A stretch of DNA of 64,000 nucleotides. It comes from Deltaproteobacteria bacterium. Lineage in GTDB: Bacteria > Myxococcota > Kuafuiibacteriia > Kuafuiibacteriales > Kuafuiibacteriaceae. Below are positions 32,872 to 42,561 of the stretch, piece after piece. Under the pieces are notes generated by a model. The model did no database searches. It was not told the origin of the DNA and saw only the letters and a program-made list of their open reading frames with translations. The stretch lies in the NCBI GenBank assembly GCA_020632995.1, contig JACKEN010000005.1:124001-188000 (forward strand), read 5' to 3'. Made by a program: the position numbers and the translations under genes. Numbering within the stretch: position 1 is the stretch's first letter; each line of letters begins with the position of its first letter.

Positions 32872-34689
32872 ATGCGCCACGTCGTGCTCTGTCTCGTGGT
32901 GGGCCTGGTGGCCTGCGTCGCCCCCGCCGGGGCCGCCCCGGGGGGACCCCGCGTCGACGTCGTGGCGGAGGTCCCCGAGGATCTGACCGAGGCGGCCCTG
33001 CTGGCCTCCGGCTTCGAGGCGGAGCTGGCCAGGAAGGCGGCCCGGGCGGAGCTCGAGCGCCACGTCGCGAACGCGGTGGCCCAGGCCCAGACCCGGCCCG
33101 ACGAGCTCGGCAAGGGCCAGGCGCTGCTCGCCGCGCTGCACGCCAAGGGCGGGCTCCTCGGCACCTACGACGCCCGGGCCACCACCTTGGAAGATCTCCT
33201 GGATGGCCGCCGCTACAACTGCGTCTCCGCCTCGGTGGTCTACAACCTGGCCGCGGCCCGGATGGGACTCAGCGTGGCCGCGCAGCTGTTGCCGACCCAC
33301 GCCCGCTCCCTGCTGAGCGTGGCCGAGCAAGGCCGCTTGCGCGGCGTGGTGGTGGAGACCACCTCGCCCCACGGCTTCGACCCCGACCCCGAGGCCCAGG
33401 CCCGCATCCTCCAGCAGGTGGCGGTGCCGGCGGGGGACGGCGCCCGGGCCCTCGTCTCCGATCGCGGCGAGGTGGTGAGCACCCGGGTGCTCATCGGCAC
33501 CATCTACGTGAACCGCGCCTCGATCGCCCAGGAGGCCGGGCAGCTCGAGCTGGCCGAGCGCCTCTTCGCCCGGGGCGAGGCCTTCGCGGACAACGACACC
33601 ATGCGCCGGGTCCTCCGGGACCAGCGGGCGGCCTTGATGGCCCAGCTCGCGGCCGATGACGTGCTCTCCGAGGATCCGAAGCGGTACGCGCGCGCGTACC
33701 AGACCTTGAAGGCGGCGGTGAAGCTCGCCCCCCAGGATCCCGTGGTGCGCCAGACCCTGTTCCAGAACCTCCGCGCGGCGGCGGAGCGCGTGATGAGCCA
33801 GCACGCCGAGAAGGGCGACGAGCAGGCCCTGGTGGCGCTGGCGGGGGAGGCGGCCTCGTTCGGCCTCCAGCCCGAGGACCGCTCGGGCCTGAGGGCCTTC
33901 GCCCTGTCCGAGGTCGCGCGCCTGCGCATCGAGAAGGGGGCCTACGACGGCGCGGTGGAGGCGATCGACCTCGCCCTGCGCGAGCAGCTGGGCCCCCAGG
34001 ATCAGGACCTCGCCCGGATCCTCAGGGCCAACCGCGTGGCCGCCCTGCGCCTGGCCGCGCTGGAGCAGGCCAAGGGCGGGGCGTACCCCGCCGCGCGGGC
34101 CTACCTGGAGCGGATCCAGGGGCTCCCCGAGCTCACGGCCGAGGACCGGGCCCAGCTCGAGCAGGATGGCTTGCGGATCATCCACCTCGCGGGGAACCGG
34201 CACATCGACGACCTCGACTACGCCAAGGCGGCGGAGGTGTACCGCGAGGGGGTGCGGCGCTACCCCAAGGACGAGACCTGCCGCCACAACCTGCTCGCGG
34301 TGCTCGAGCGCATGGCCGGCGCCCTGGTGAAGGACGGCCGGTGCGGCGACGCGGGGCCCTACCTCGAGGAGATCGCGCTCCTCGAGCCCGCGGCGGACTT
34401 CCCGAAGAAGGCGCGCACCCGCTGCCTGGTGGAGCGGGCGCGGCAGCGCCTCGACGCGAGCGATCCGTCGGAGGCGGTGGCGCTGTTGTCCGAGGCCCGG
34501 CGCCTCGACCCCGAGGACGGCGCGGTGCGCCGCGCCCTCGCGGTGGCCTTGTCCCGGTGGGTGGAGACCCTGGTGAAGGGCGGGCGCTGCGACGAGGCGC
34601 GCGCCCAGGCCAAGGGCCTGCTCGCCCTGCGCGACCCGCGGGTCAAGGCGAAGGAAGTGCAGGGCATGTTGCGGAGCTGCGGTCGGTGA
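32872..34689 (+). CDS. Transglutaminase-like and TPR protein, secreted
   Basis: About 605 residues. Signal peptide (LCLVVGLVACVAPAGAAP; a Cys is present but the lipobox is imperfect). Residues ~95-190 resemble a transglutaminase-like Cys protease core: RRYNCVSASVVYNLAAARMGL with Cys ~117 and LPTHARS with His ~143. The remainder is helical repeats of TPR type (ASIAQEAGQLELAERLFARGEAF, DYAKAAEVYREGVRRYPKD). Relatives in Myxococcota have no assigned role. The stop overlaps the GTG of the following gene. Contains an exact GCAAG-N4-CTTGC copy at 33327-33340. Confidence 0.68.
   Translation: MRHVVLCLVVGLVACVAPAGAAPGGPRVDVVAEVPEDLTEAALLASGFEAELARKAARAELERHVANAVAQAQTRPDELGKGQALLAALHAKGGLLGTYDARATTLEDLLDGRRYNCVSASVVYNLAAARMGLSVAAQLLPTHARSLLSVAEQGRLRGVVVETTSPHGFDPDPEAQARILQQVAVPAGDGARALVSDRGEVVSTRVLIGTIYVNRASIAQEAGQLELAERLFARGEAFADNDTMRRVLRDQRAALMAQLAADDVLSEDPKRYARAYQTLKAAVKLAPQDPVVRQTLFQNLRAAAERVMSQHAEKGDEQALVALAGEAASFGLQPEDRSGLRAFALSEVARLRIEKGAYDGAVEAIDLALREQLGPQDQDLARILRANRVAALRLAALEQAKGGAYPAARAYLERIQGLPELTAEDRAQLEQDGLRIIHLAGNRHIDDLDYAKAAEVYREGVRRYPKDETCRHNLLAVLERMAGALVKDGRCGDAGPYLEEIALLEPAADFPKKARTRCLVERARQRLDASDPSEAVALLSEARRLDPEDGAVRRALAVALSRWVETLVKGGRCDEARAQAKGLLALRDPRVKAKEVQGMLRSCGR
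33327..33340. repeat. GCAAG-N4-CTTGC palindrome, copy in transglutaminase-like TPR gene
   Basis: GCAAGGCCGCTTGC; gene frame CAA-GGC-CGC-TTG. Confidence 0.8.
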
Positions 34690-35729
34690 GGCGGGCCCTC
34701 GCCTGGGCCGCCCTCCTGCTCGGGGTGGCCCCGTCCGCCTCGGGGCACGGCACGAGCAAGAGCTATGCGGAGCTCCGGGTGAGCGGGCGCGTGGTCGAGG
34801 CGCGGGTGAGCTTCGCGGCCCACGACCTCGCCGCGGCGACCCCCGGCCTGGACGCGGACGGCGACGGCCGGGTCACGGCGCAGGAGCTCGAGGACGCCAC
34901 GGCGGCCCTCGGGCCCCACCTGTCGGCCCAGCTCGCGGTGGTGGCGGGGGTCGAGCGGCCCGAGCGCCCCTGCGCCCCGGAGCCGGCGGAGGTGCGGGGC
35001 CTGGGGTCCCCGGTGGAGGAGGTGCAAGCCGAGCTGCGCTACCGCTGCCCCACCCGGGTCGGCGCGCTCACCCTGATCGGGCGCTTCCTCCCCGAGCTGG
35101 AGCCCCCGCACCTCTCGGTGGCCACGGTGGTGGGGCCGGGGGTGGAGGCCACCCACGTGTTCTCGGTCGACGCCCCGGAGCTCACCCTGCGCTTCGAGGT
35201 GCCCTCCCTCGGGGCGGAGCTGGGCGCGGCCGCGCGCCGGGTCGTGCAAGGCCTGTTGACGCCGGCCGCCGTCCTGCTCGTGCTCGCGCTGGCCTTCGCG
35301 GGCGGGGAGGGCGGGGCGACGGCGGTCCTGCTCTTCGCCCTCGGCTGCGCGGCGGCGGCGGGGCTGCCGGCCTTCGCTGGCCTGGCCTGGGCCCGGGCGG
35401 TGGCGATCGGGCTCGGGGCCGGCCTCTGCGTGCGCCCCGCCCCGGCGGTGCTCCGGGCGGGGTGGGGGTTGGCCGCGGGCGTGCTGGTCGGTTGGGGGGC
35501 GGCGGCGGGCCTTCAGGACGCGGAGGCGCCGGTCCGCTGGGGCGCCCTGGGCGCGGCGCTCCTGGTCTCGGGCGCCGCCGCGGCGCTCGCCCGCCGCGGC
35601 CGCGCGCCGCGCGCGATCACCTCGGCCGCCCGGACGGTGGCGGCGGCCCTGGTCGCGGGGGCGTGGCGTCCGCCCTGGTGGGCGGGCCCTGACCCTGCCC
35701 CGGTCTCCGTGTTAGCCTGCGCGGGCGCC
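34686..35729 (+). CDS. HupE/UreJ-like membrane protein with EF-hand-like loop; frame runs on into next gene
   Basis: About 348 residues to the junction. Signal peptide, an exported domain with an EF-hand-like loop (DADGDGRVTAQELE, residues ~57-70), then about six hydrophobic helices (TPAAVLLVLALAFAGG onward), like HupE/UreJ_2-type membrane proteins. There is no stop before the ATG at 35730: the frame continues into the HD-domain gene. A TAG out of frame at 35713 and indels further on suggest that the real stop was lost by a frameshift rather than that the two are truly fused. The GTG start overlaps the upstream stop. Confidence 0.55.
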
Positions 35730-36943
35730 ATGTCCTCGCGACGCGACGCCACCCCCGAGCTCCTGCAGCTCCTCGACGAGGACGTCGCGGGCTACTCGCT
35801 CGGCGACTGGCGGAGCCGGAACCTGCGGCTGTACGACCTGCTCCACGACCTCGGCCACGTGAGCACCGAGGTGGTGCCGCGGCCGGCGCTCCAGCAGCTG
35901 GTCGAGCGCACCATCCACGTGCGGGTCGGCGCGGCGAGCGACCCCCAGAACGCGGGGCACGTGCGGGCGCAGAACGAGAACGTGCTCCTGTTCGGGCTCA
36001 TGGCCCGGATCCCCGTCCCCAGCCTCACCGTGGCGCTGGTGGCGGGGTACATCCACGACCTCAACAAGGCGTTCCGCGAGCCCCTGCGCACCGACGAGTT
36101 CGCGGTGCGCGACGGGGCGGGCCAGGTGGTCCCGCTGATGCTCACCATGGCCCAGATCGTGGGCCTCAACCACCTCGGCGATCGGACCCGGCGCGAGCTG
36201 ATGGCGGCGACCCGCCTGACCGTGGGGGCCCTCGATCCGGCGGTGGCCACCGCGATCGACCGCTGCATCGTCCACCACGGCCTGGGCTCGAGTCAGTTCA
36301 TCCGGGACCTGGTGGTGGGCAAGAACGAGTGGTGGGGCCACGAGTTCGTGGACCCTCACACGCAAGCGCCCCTGCTCGTCCACCCTCCGCAACCTCCCTT
36401 GACGCTGGAGTCGGTGGTGCACGACCTCGCGGACTCCGCCCAGCAGATGCAGGGCGGGGTGGCGTGGCTCCTCAAGTACCCGGCCGGTTACTGGCGGGCC
36501 TCGGGGCGCTCCTTCGCCGACATGCTCACCGGCCTGCCCGAGGACGCGCACGCCTCGGTGCCGATGAGCCTCAAGCACCAGATCCGGGTCGGAGTCCGGC
36601 ACCTGCAAGGAGATCATCGCGAGCGGCCTCGCGACCGGGGTCATCACCCCGGCGCAGGCGACGGGGCTCTCCCAGGCGCTGGAGCCGCGATCGCGCCGTC
36701 CCTGGGCTGGGTCGAGGACGACGCGGCCCGGCTCGCCGATCCGGACGGCGTCACCGTCTACCACGACGTCGCGCGCGCCCTCTCGATCACCACCCTCGAG
36801 GCGCGGCGCCGCCTCCAGGAGAGCGCGCCCGGGCCACCGACAACGAGGTGATCGAGGACCTCATCTGGCGCTCCGCCCGTCGCCTCGACAGCGTGCGCGC
36901 CCGTGACCTGACGCACGTGATCCACACCGCATCCGCGTCCTGA
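35730..36943 (+). pseudogene. HD-domain protein, interrupted by three frameshifts
   Basis: The first ~290 codons read as an HD-type metal-dependent phosphohydrolase-like domain: NLRLYDLLHDLGHVS, NENVLLFGLMARI, AGYIHDLNKAF (the HD pair), CIVHHGLGSSQF and VVHDLADS. The sensible frame then shifts at about 36598 (an extra G in CCGGC), back at about 36690 (a missing G), and again near 36830, ending with the coherent tail NEVIEDLIWRSARRLDSV at 36943. The nucleotide-level repairs are single or double bases in short homopolymers. Either the gene is decaying or the assembly has errors. Confidence 0.65.
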
Positions 36944-37091
36944 GGGCGCGTAGCCCCAGATTCTTGTGATCCACGCCGGGCGCGCCGGCGTATCGCCTCC
37001 GACCCCCCGCCGCGCTGCTCCGGATCGAAGGCCTGCTTGCAGCGCCCTCGGAACACCCCGGTGCGCCCGACGCGGGGCTTGGAGGATCTGT

Positions 37092-38100
37092 ATGCGCTCG
37101 ACCGCGAAACCTGCCCTCACCTGGCTCGGCCTCGGGCTGACCCTGGTGGGGGCCTGCAAGGGGGCCTCGACCGAGGCGCCCCCCGACACCCCCAACCCCG
37201 ACGGCGTCCAGCTGACGTCGGTGGCCCCGATCGCCCAGGGCGCCACCTTCTGGGCGCCCCTGGACGCCACCCCGTCCCCCGACGGGGCGCGCGTCTACTT
37301 CACCGCCGCCACCCCCGACGGCGCGGCGGTGCTTCGGCACCTCGGGGGCGGAGCAGGCGCCCGACGTGCTCTACGTCGGTGAGGCCCTGTCCGCGCCCTT
37401 CGGGGTGGTGACCTCGCTCGACGGGGCCACCCTCTTCATCAGCGACACCGGCGCCGAGGGCGACGCCGAGGTGGAGGGGCCGGTGGGGGCCGTCCTCTCC
37501 ATGCCCGCCGCTGGTGGCACCCCGACCGCGCTCGCCGGCACCGAGGGCACCGCGCCCCGGAGCCTGCACGTGGCGAAGGTGGACGGGCAAGAGAGCTTGC
37601 TCTTCACCGGCCTTGACCCCGCCGACGGGAGCCCCGCGGTGTTTCGGATCCCCGCCGCAGGCGGCGCGCTGACGGTGGTGCTGAAGGGCGCCCCCCTGGC
37701 TCAGCCCAGCGGCATCACCATGGGCCCGGACGGCACCATCTACGTGGCCGACTCGGACGCGGGGGACGACGGCGCGGCCGCGCTCCTGGCGATCAAGGAC
37801 GGCGCGGCGGAGCGCCTCGTCGAGGGGCTGCGGCTCGGCTATCCGGCCGGCCTCGCGATCGACGCGGCGGGCACCACGCTCCTCGCCTCGGGCCTCGACG
37901 ACGCCAAGGACTCGTCGGTGGTGCACACCGTCCGCCTCGACACCCGGGAGCGGGTGATGGTGAGCGACGGCATCGGCGACAACAGCGAGTCCGGCGGTGT
38001 GCACCGGGCCCACGACGCCAACGTCTTCGCGTGGTCGAACGCCGACGGCTCCGAGGCCAACCCCGGGGGCACGGTCTACGTGCTCCGCGCCGCCCCCTGA
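37092..38100 (+). pseudogene. Beta-propeller (NHL/SMP-30-like) lipoprotein with one frameshift
   Basis: ATG at 37092 after a good GGAGG. Signal peptide with lipobox LVGAC, then propeller-like strands (VAPIAQGATFWAPLDATPSPDGARVYFTA is the first blade). At about 37330 the frame shifts: removing one G in GGTGCTTCGG gives a continuous protein reading VFGTSGAEQAPDVLYVGEAL. Downstream blades carry PSGITMGPDGTIYVADS and YPAGLAIDAAGTTLLAS. Exact GCAAG-N4-CTTGC copy at 37587-37600. Followed after 24 bp by the DUF4331 gene, probably as one operon. Confidence 0.65.
37587..37600. repeat. GCAAG-N4-CTTGC palindrome, copy in propeller gene
   Basis: GCAAGAGAGCTTGC; gene frame CAA-GAG-AGC-TTG. Confidence 0.8.
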
Positions 38101-38124
38101 TCAGAACTGAAGGAGAACCTGCAG

Positions 38125-39531
38125 ATGAACTTTCGACGCATCACCCCGGCGCTCGCCGCCCTCCCGCTCTGCCTCGGCCTCGGGGCCGTGGCCCAAGCCA
38201 GCAGCCACCGCGAGGCCCCGCTGATCGCCGAGGACCCCTCGGCCGACAACACCGACCTGTACGCGTGGGTCACCCCGGGCACCCACGACAAGCTCTACAT
38301 CGTGGCCAACTTCATCCCGCTCGAGGAGCCCTCCGCGGGCCCACTTCCACAAGTTCTCGGACGACGTGCGCTACGAGATCCACATCACCCGGGGCAACCA
38401 GAGCCTGGAGGACGTGGTCACCTACTACTTCCACTTCGACACCAACCGCGCCCCGCGGGTCGACGTGTCGGACCTGGCCGCGCCGGTGGGCGGGGGCAAG
38501 GAGTTCTTCTCCCAGCTGAGCGGGCCAGCAGCAGACCTACTCGCGTGTTCAAGGTGGCGGGCGGGCACAAGGAGCGCATCGCCCGCGACGTGCCGGTGGC
38601 CCCGACCAACATCGGCCCGCGCACCTTCGGGCTGCTCAGGGCGCCGGGCTCCGGCTCCACCGAGTACGATGACGCCTACGCCGCCACCTTCATCACGAGC
38701 ATGGGCGGCGAGGGCAGGGTGTGGGCCGGCCCCCGCGACGACGGCTTCTACGTCGACCTCGGCGGCTGTCTTCGACCTCGCCAACCTGCGCCCCAAGGGC
38801 ACCGCGCAGGACGGCGTGTCGGGCTACAACACCCACAGCATCGTGCTGGAGATCCCCACCAGCATCCTCACCGCCAACTTCCAGCACCCCGGCAGCACCC
38901 CGGTGACGCCACCACCCTCGGGATCTGGGCCGCGGCGAGCCGCCGGCAGGTCAGCGTGCTCCAGAACAACGGTCAGAAGACCTCGGCCGGCCCCTGGCGC
39001 CGGGTGTCGCGCCTCGGCCTGCCCCTCGTGAACGAGGCCCTCATCGGCCTGCAGGACAAGGACAAGTACAACCGCAGCCACCCCCAGCGCGACGTGCAGA
39101 ACTTCGGCGCGTACTTCCTGAACCCGGTGGTGGTGCGAGACGCGGAGGCGGTGGGCATCTACGCCGCCCTCGGCGTCGACCCCACCCCCTTCAAGTCCAA
39201 CCGCACCGACATCATCGACGTGATCAACCTGAAGGACATCCCCAGCGCCAACGCGCACGACATCCCGCTCTCCGCCACCGGCGACGTGCTCCGGGTGGAT
39301 CTCGCGGCGGACTCCGGCTTCCCGAACGGGCGCCCCATCCCGGGCGGCGCGCGGCCGGACCAGGAGCAGGCGGACGTCACCGACGTGCTCCTTTCCCTGA
39401 TCCTCGCCGGGCTGCAGCTCCCGATCTCGGACGGGGTCGACTACAACGACAAGCCGTTCCTCTCGGAGATGCCCTTCCTGCCGCTGCCGCACCGCGGCTA
39501 CGACCAGGGCCACGGGACCCCGACGCCCTGA
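38125..39531 (+). pseudogene. DUF4331-family secreted protein with four compensating frameshifts
   Basis: ATG after AAGGAG. Signal peptide followed by SSHREAPLI, the hallmark of DUF4331. The conserved content alternates between two frames: EEPSAGP to about 38345, then HKFSDDVRYEIHITRG to about 38520, then SRVFKVAGGHKE to about 38765, then AVFDLANLRPKG to about 38905, then GIWAAASRRQ to the end. Each switch can be mended by one or two bases in a C or G run. The summed length matches an intact gene of about 465 codons. Function of the family is unknown. Confidence 0.72.
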
Positions 39532-41091
39532 TCAGGCCATCGCCAGCGCTTGCCTCACCCTCCGCAGCAGCACCCGCGGGGTGAAGGGCTTGCGGAGCAC
39601 GTTGCTCGAGTCGAGCAAGGTGGCTTGCACCTCATCCAGCGCGGTGTGCCCGGTCATGAAAAGGGCGGGCACGCCGGGCCGGATCTTCTTCAGGCGCTCC
39701 ACCAGCTCCGGCCCCGACATCATCGGCATCATCACGTCGCTGAGGATCAGGTGGATCGGGCCAGCGTGCCGCTCACAGAGCAACAGCGCGCTCCCGGCGT
39801 TCTCCGCCGCCAGCACCGTGTAGCCCATCCGGCTCAGGCTGCGGTGCGCGATCCTCCGCACCGCCGGCTCGTCCTCCACCAGGAGCACCGTCTCGGAGCC
39901 GCCCAGCTGCTCGGCCGCGAGGTCCATGGTCTCTTGCAGCTCGGGGGTCACCGGGCCTGCCACCGGGAGGCACACCGAGAAGCAGGTGCCGTGGTTCACC
40001 TTGCTCTGCACGTGCACGCGCCCGCCCGCCTGCTCCACGATGCCGTACACGGTGGAGAGCCCGAGCCCGGTGCCGCGGCCGCTGGGCTTGGTGGTGAAGA
40101 AGGGCTCGAAGATGTGGGGCAGGACGTCGGCGCTGATCCCGGTGCCCTCGTCGGTGACCCGGATGCAGACGAAGCGCTCGGGGTCGAGGCCTCGCTCCTC
40201 GAGATCCATCGGGGTGGGTCGCCCCGCGGTGATCGTGACCCGGCCGCCGTGCGGCATGGCGTCCCGCGCGTTCACCACCAGGTTGATCAGGATCTGGTCG
40301 AGCTGGCCGCGGTCCATCCACACCGGGGGCAGCCCGGTGCCGACCTCGACCTCGAGCACCGCCTGGTCACCCAGGAGCCGGTGCAGCATCTTGCTCAGGT
40401 CGGCGAGGACCGACGACACCTCGAGCGCCGAGCACTCGAGGACCTGCTGGCGGCTGAACGCCAACAGCTGGCTGGTCAGCGCCCGGGAGCGCTCCGCCGC
40501 GTTGAGGATCTCCTCGACGTCCGCCCGCAAGGGGTCCTGCTCGGGCAGCGACTCGAGCACCAGCTCGGCGTAGCTGAGCACCACCACGAGGAGGTTGTTG
40601 AAGTCGTGGGCCACGCCCCCCGCCAGGGCGCCGAGGGAGTCCATCTTCGTGGCCTGGATGAGCCGGCCGTTGAGGTCGGCCTTGAGCTGCTTCGCCTCGT
40701 GCTCGGCCGTCACGTCGCTCCAGGAGCCGACCACCTGGCCGTCGTCCCCGACGTTCACCTCGTCGCGGATCCACAGCCAGCGGCCGTCCTTGGTGCGGAA
40801 CCGGTACTCGCCGACCTGGGGTTGGCCGTCGACGATGCGCCGGTTGTGGGCGAGGGCCCCGTGGAGATCGTCGGGGTGCACGTTGTGGAACCACCAGCCC
40901 GGGGCCAGCGCCTCCTCGGGGGTGTAGCCGAAGCGCTCCATGATGTTCTCGCTGACCCACGTGGCGTGCCAGTGCTCACCGTCCCACCGCATCGCGTACA
41001 AGACGGTCGGGCTGAGCTGGAGGAAGTAGGCGAGGCGGTCCTCGAGCACGGGCTCGCGCTGAGGCTGCTCCGGCTGTGCTGCGTGGATCAT
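39532..41091 (-). CDS. Hybrid sensor histidine kinase (PAS-HisKA-HATPase-REC)
   Basis: About 519 residues, no membrane helix, so a cytoplasmic sensor. PAS domain ~25-140 (GYTPEEALAPGWWFHNVHPDD, GEYRFRTKDGRWLWIRDE). H-box GVAHDFNNLL with phospho-His ~162. ATPase domain with NLVVNARDAMP, DEGTGI and GRGTGLGLSTVYG. C-terminal receiver with VLLVEDEPAVR, phospho-Asp ~452 in LILSDVMMP, and Lys in LRKPFTP. The output partner is not encoded nearby. Intact although both neighbours are frameshifted. It converges end to end with the DUF4331 gene. Confidence 0.92.
   Translation of the reverse strand: MIHAAQPEQPQREPVLEDRLAYFLQLSPTVLYAMRWDGEHWHATWVSENIMERFGYTPEEALAPGWWFHNVHPDDLHGALAHNRRIVDGQPQVGEYRFRTKDGRWLWIRDEVNVGDDGQVVGSWSDVTAEHEAKQLKADLNGRLIQATKMDSLGALAGGVAHDFNNLLVVVLSYAELVLESLPEQDPLRADVEEILNAAERSRALTSQLLAFSRQQVLECSALEVSSVLADLSKMLHRLLGDQAVLEVEVGTGLPPVWMDRGQLDQILINLVVNARDAMPHGGRVTITAGRPTPMDLEERGLDPERFVCIRVTDEGTGISADVLPHIFEPFFTTKPSGRGTGLGLSTVYGIVEQAGGRVHVQSKVNHGTCFSVCLPVAGPVTPELQETMDLAAEQLGGSETVLLVEDEPAVRRIAHRSLSRMGYTVLAAENAGSALLLCERHAGPIHLILSDVMMPMMSGPELVERLKKIRPGVPALFMTGHTALDEVQATLLDSSNVLRKPFTPRVLLRRVRQALAMA
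39615..39628. repeat. GCAAG-N4-CTTGC palindrome, copy in hybrid kinase gene
   Basis: GCAAGGTGGCTTGC; - strand gene frame CAA-GCC-ACC-TTG. Confidence 0.8.
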
Positions 41092-41232
41092 CGGGGGGAC
41101 GTCGAGGGACGCCCGGACAGGATAGCGAAAAGCAGCGGGGAGGGCCCGCCGATGCCGCCCCACGACCGGTGTGCCGAGTCGTTGTGAGGCGTGTCAGGGA
41201 TCCGACACCGGGCCGCGAGCGTATTCGCACTG

Positions 41233-42561
41233 ATGTCTGATCGCCTCCTCGCCCTCGCGCTTCCCCTCGCCCTGGTAGCCGCATGTCAGGAGGGCTCCGC
41301 CCCTGCCTCCGCTGTCCCACCGCGCTCGAGCCTGACCCGGCTCGCCCTCGAGGACCCCGGCGGGACCTCCCGCGTGGACGCCCGGATCCGCGAGCTGCAA
41401 GCCGAGCTTGCGAGACCAGCCCCAGAAGCTCGACGCGTGGATCCTCCTCGGGCGCGCCTTCATCCAGAAGGCGCGCCAGGCCACCGAGCCCGGCTACTAC
41501 GCCAACGCTCGCGCCTGCGCGGACCGCGCCCTCGCCCTGCGCCCCCGGTACCCGCTCGCCCAGGATCTGCAGGCGCTGGTGCTGATGAACGAGCACCGCT
41601 TCCGGGAGGCGCTGGCCCTGGCCCGCGGGGTCCTGGCCGGCGACCCCGACGACCTCCTGGCCCTGGGCACGGTGGCCGACGCGGCGGTGGAGCTTGGGGC
41701 GATGGACGACGCGGTGGCGGCGGTGGACCGGATGGCGGCGCTGAAGCCCAGCCTGCCCGGCGTATGCGCGCGAGTAGCGCACCTGCGCTGGCTGAGGGCG
41801 ACGTGGACGGGGCGAAGGCTGCCTACCGCCTCGCGATGGACGCGGGCCTCGGCGCGCGCGATCCCGAGCCCCTCGCGTGGGTGACGGTGGAGGCGGCGCG
41901 GGTCTTCCTGGCCGAGGGCGACGTAGAGACCGCGCAAGCCGGCTTTCAGCAGGCGCTCACCGTCTTCCCCGAGTACCCGCCCGCCCGGGTCGGGGTGGCC
42001 CGGGTGGCGCTGGCCCGAGGCCGCCCGGCCGAGGCGGCGCGTCAGCTGGAGGCCGCGTTCGAGGAGAGCGCGCTGGCCGAGACCGCGTGGCTGTGGGCGG
42101 AGGCCCTGGAGGCGGCAGGGGCCGACGCCACGACCGCGTGGGCCCGGGCCGAGAAGATCGGCCGCCACGGCGAGGGGCGGGTGCTCGCCGCGCTCCTCGG
42201 GAGCCGGGCGCGCGATCTCGAAGAGGGGCTCCGCGCGGTGGAGCGTGAGCTGACCGGGCGCGGGGACCACCTGACCCACGACGCCCACGCCCTGGTGCTG
42301 CTCCGCCTCGGGCGGATCCCCGAGGCGCGGGCGGCGCTGGACGCCGCGCGCGCCCTCGCTCCGCGTGAGCCGCAGGTCATCCTGCACGAGGGGCTGTTGC
42401 TGCTGGCCGAGGGCCAGGCCGAGGCCGCCCGAGCCCGGCTCGAGGACGCCTGGGGTCGGCGCGCGGCGCTCTTCCCCTCGCAGGTGGCCGAGCTCAAGGC
42501 CGCCCGGGCGCGGCTGGCGGCGCCGGCGGTGGCTTCGGCCCCGCCTTCGGCAGCGCCCTGA
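41233..42561 (+). pseudogene. TPR lipoprotein with two frameshifts
   Basis: ATG at 41233, lipobox LVAAC, then TPR repeats (QKLDAWILLGRAFIQKARQATEPGYYANARACADRALAL; FREALALARGVLAGDPDDLLALGT; LAEGDVETAQAGFQQALTVFPEYPPARV). The frame shifts at about 41406 and back at about 41794 (a missing G in CTGAGGGC). The first shift lies inside an N5 version of the recurring palindrome (41397-41411): dropping one G gives both GCAAG-CCGA-CTTGC and a continuous reading ELQADLRDQPQKLDAW. Its 3' end overlaps the convergent Cys-rich gene by 68 bp. Confidence 0.68.
41397..41411. repeat. Palindrome copy with N5 spacer at a frameshift
   Basis: GCAAG-CCGAG-CTTGC. Removing the last spacer G restores both N4 and the reading frame of the TPR lipoprotein gene. 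Confidence 0.7.
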
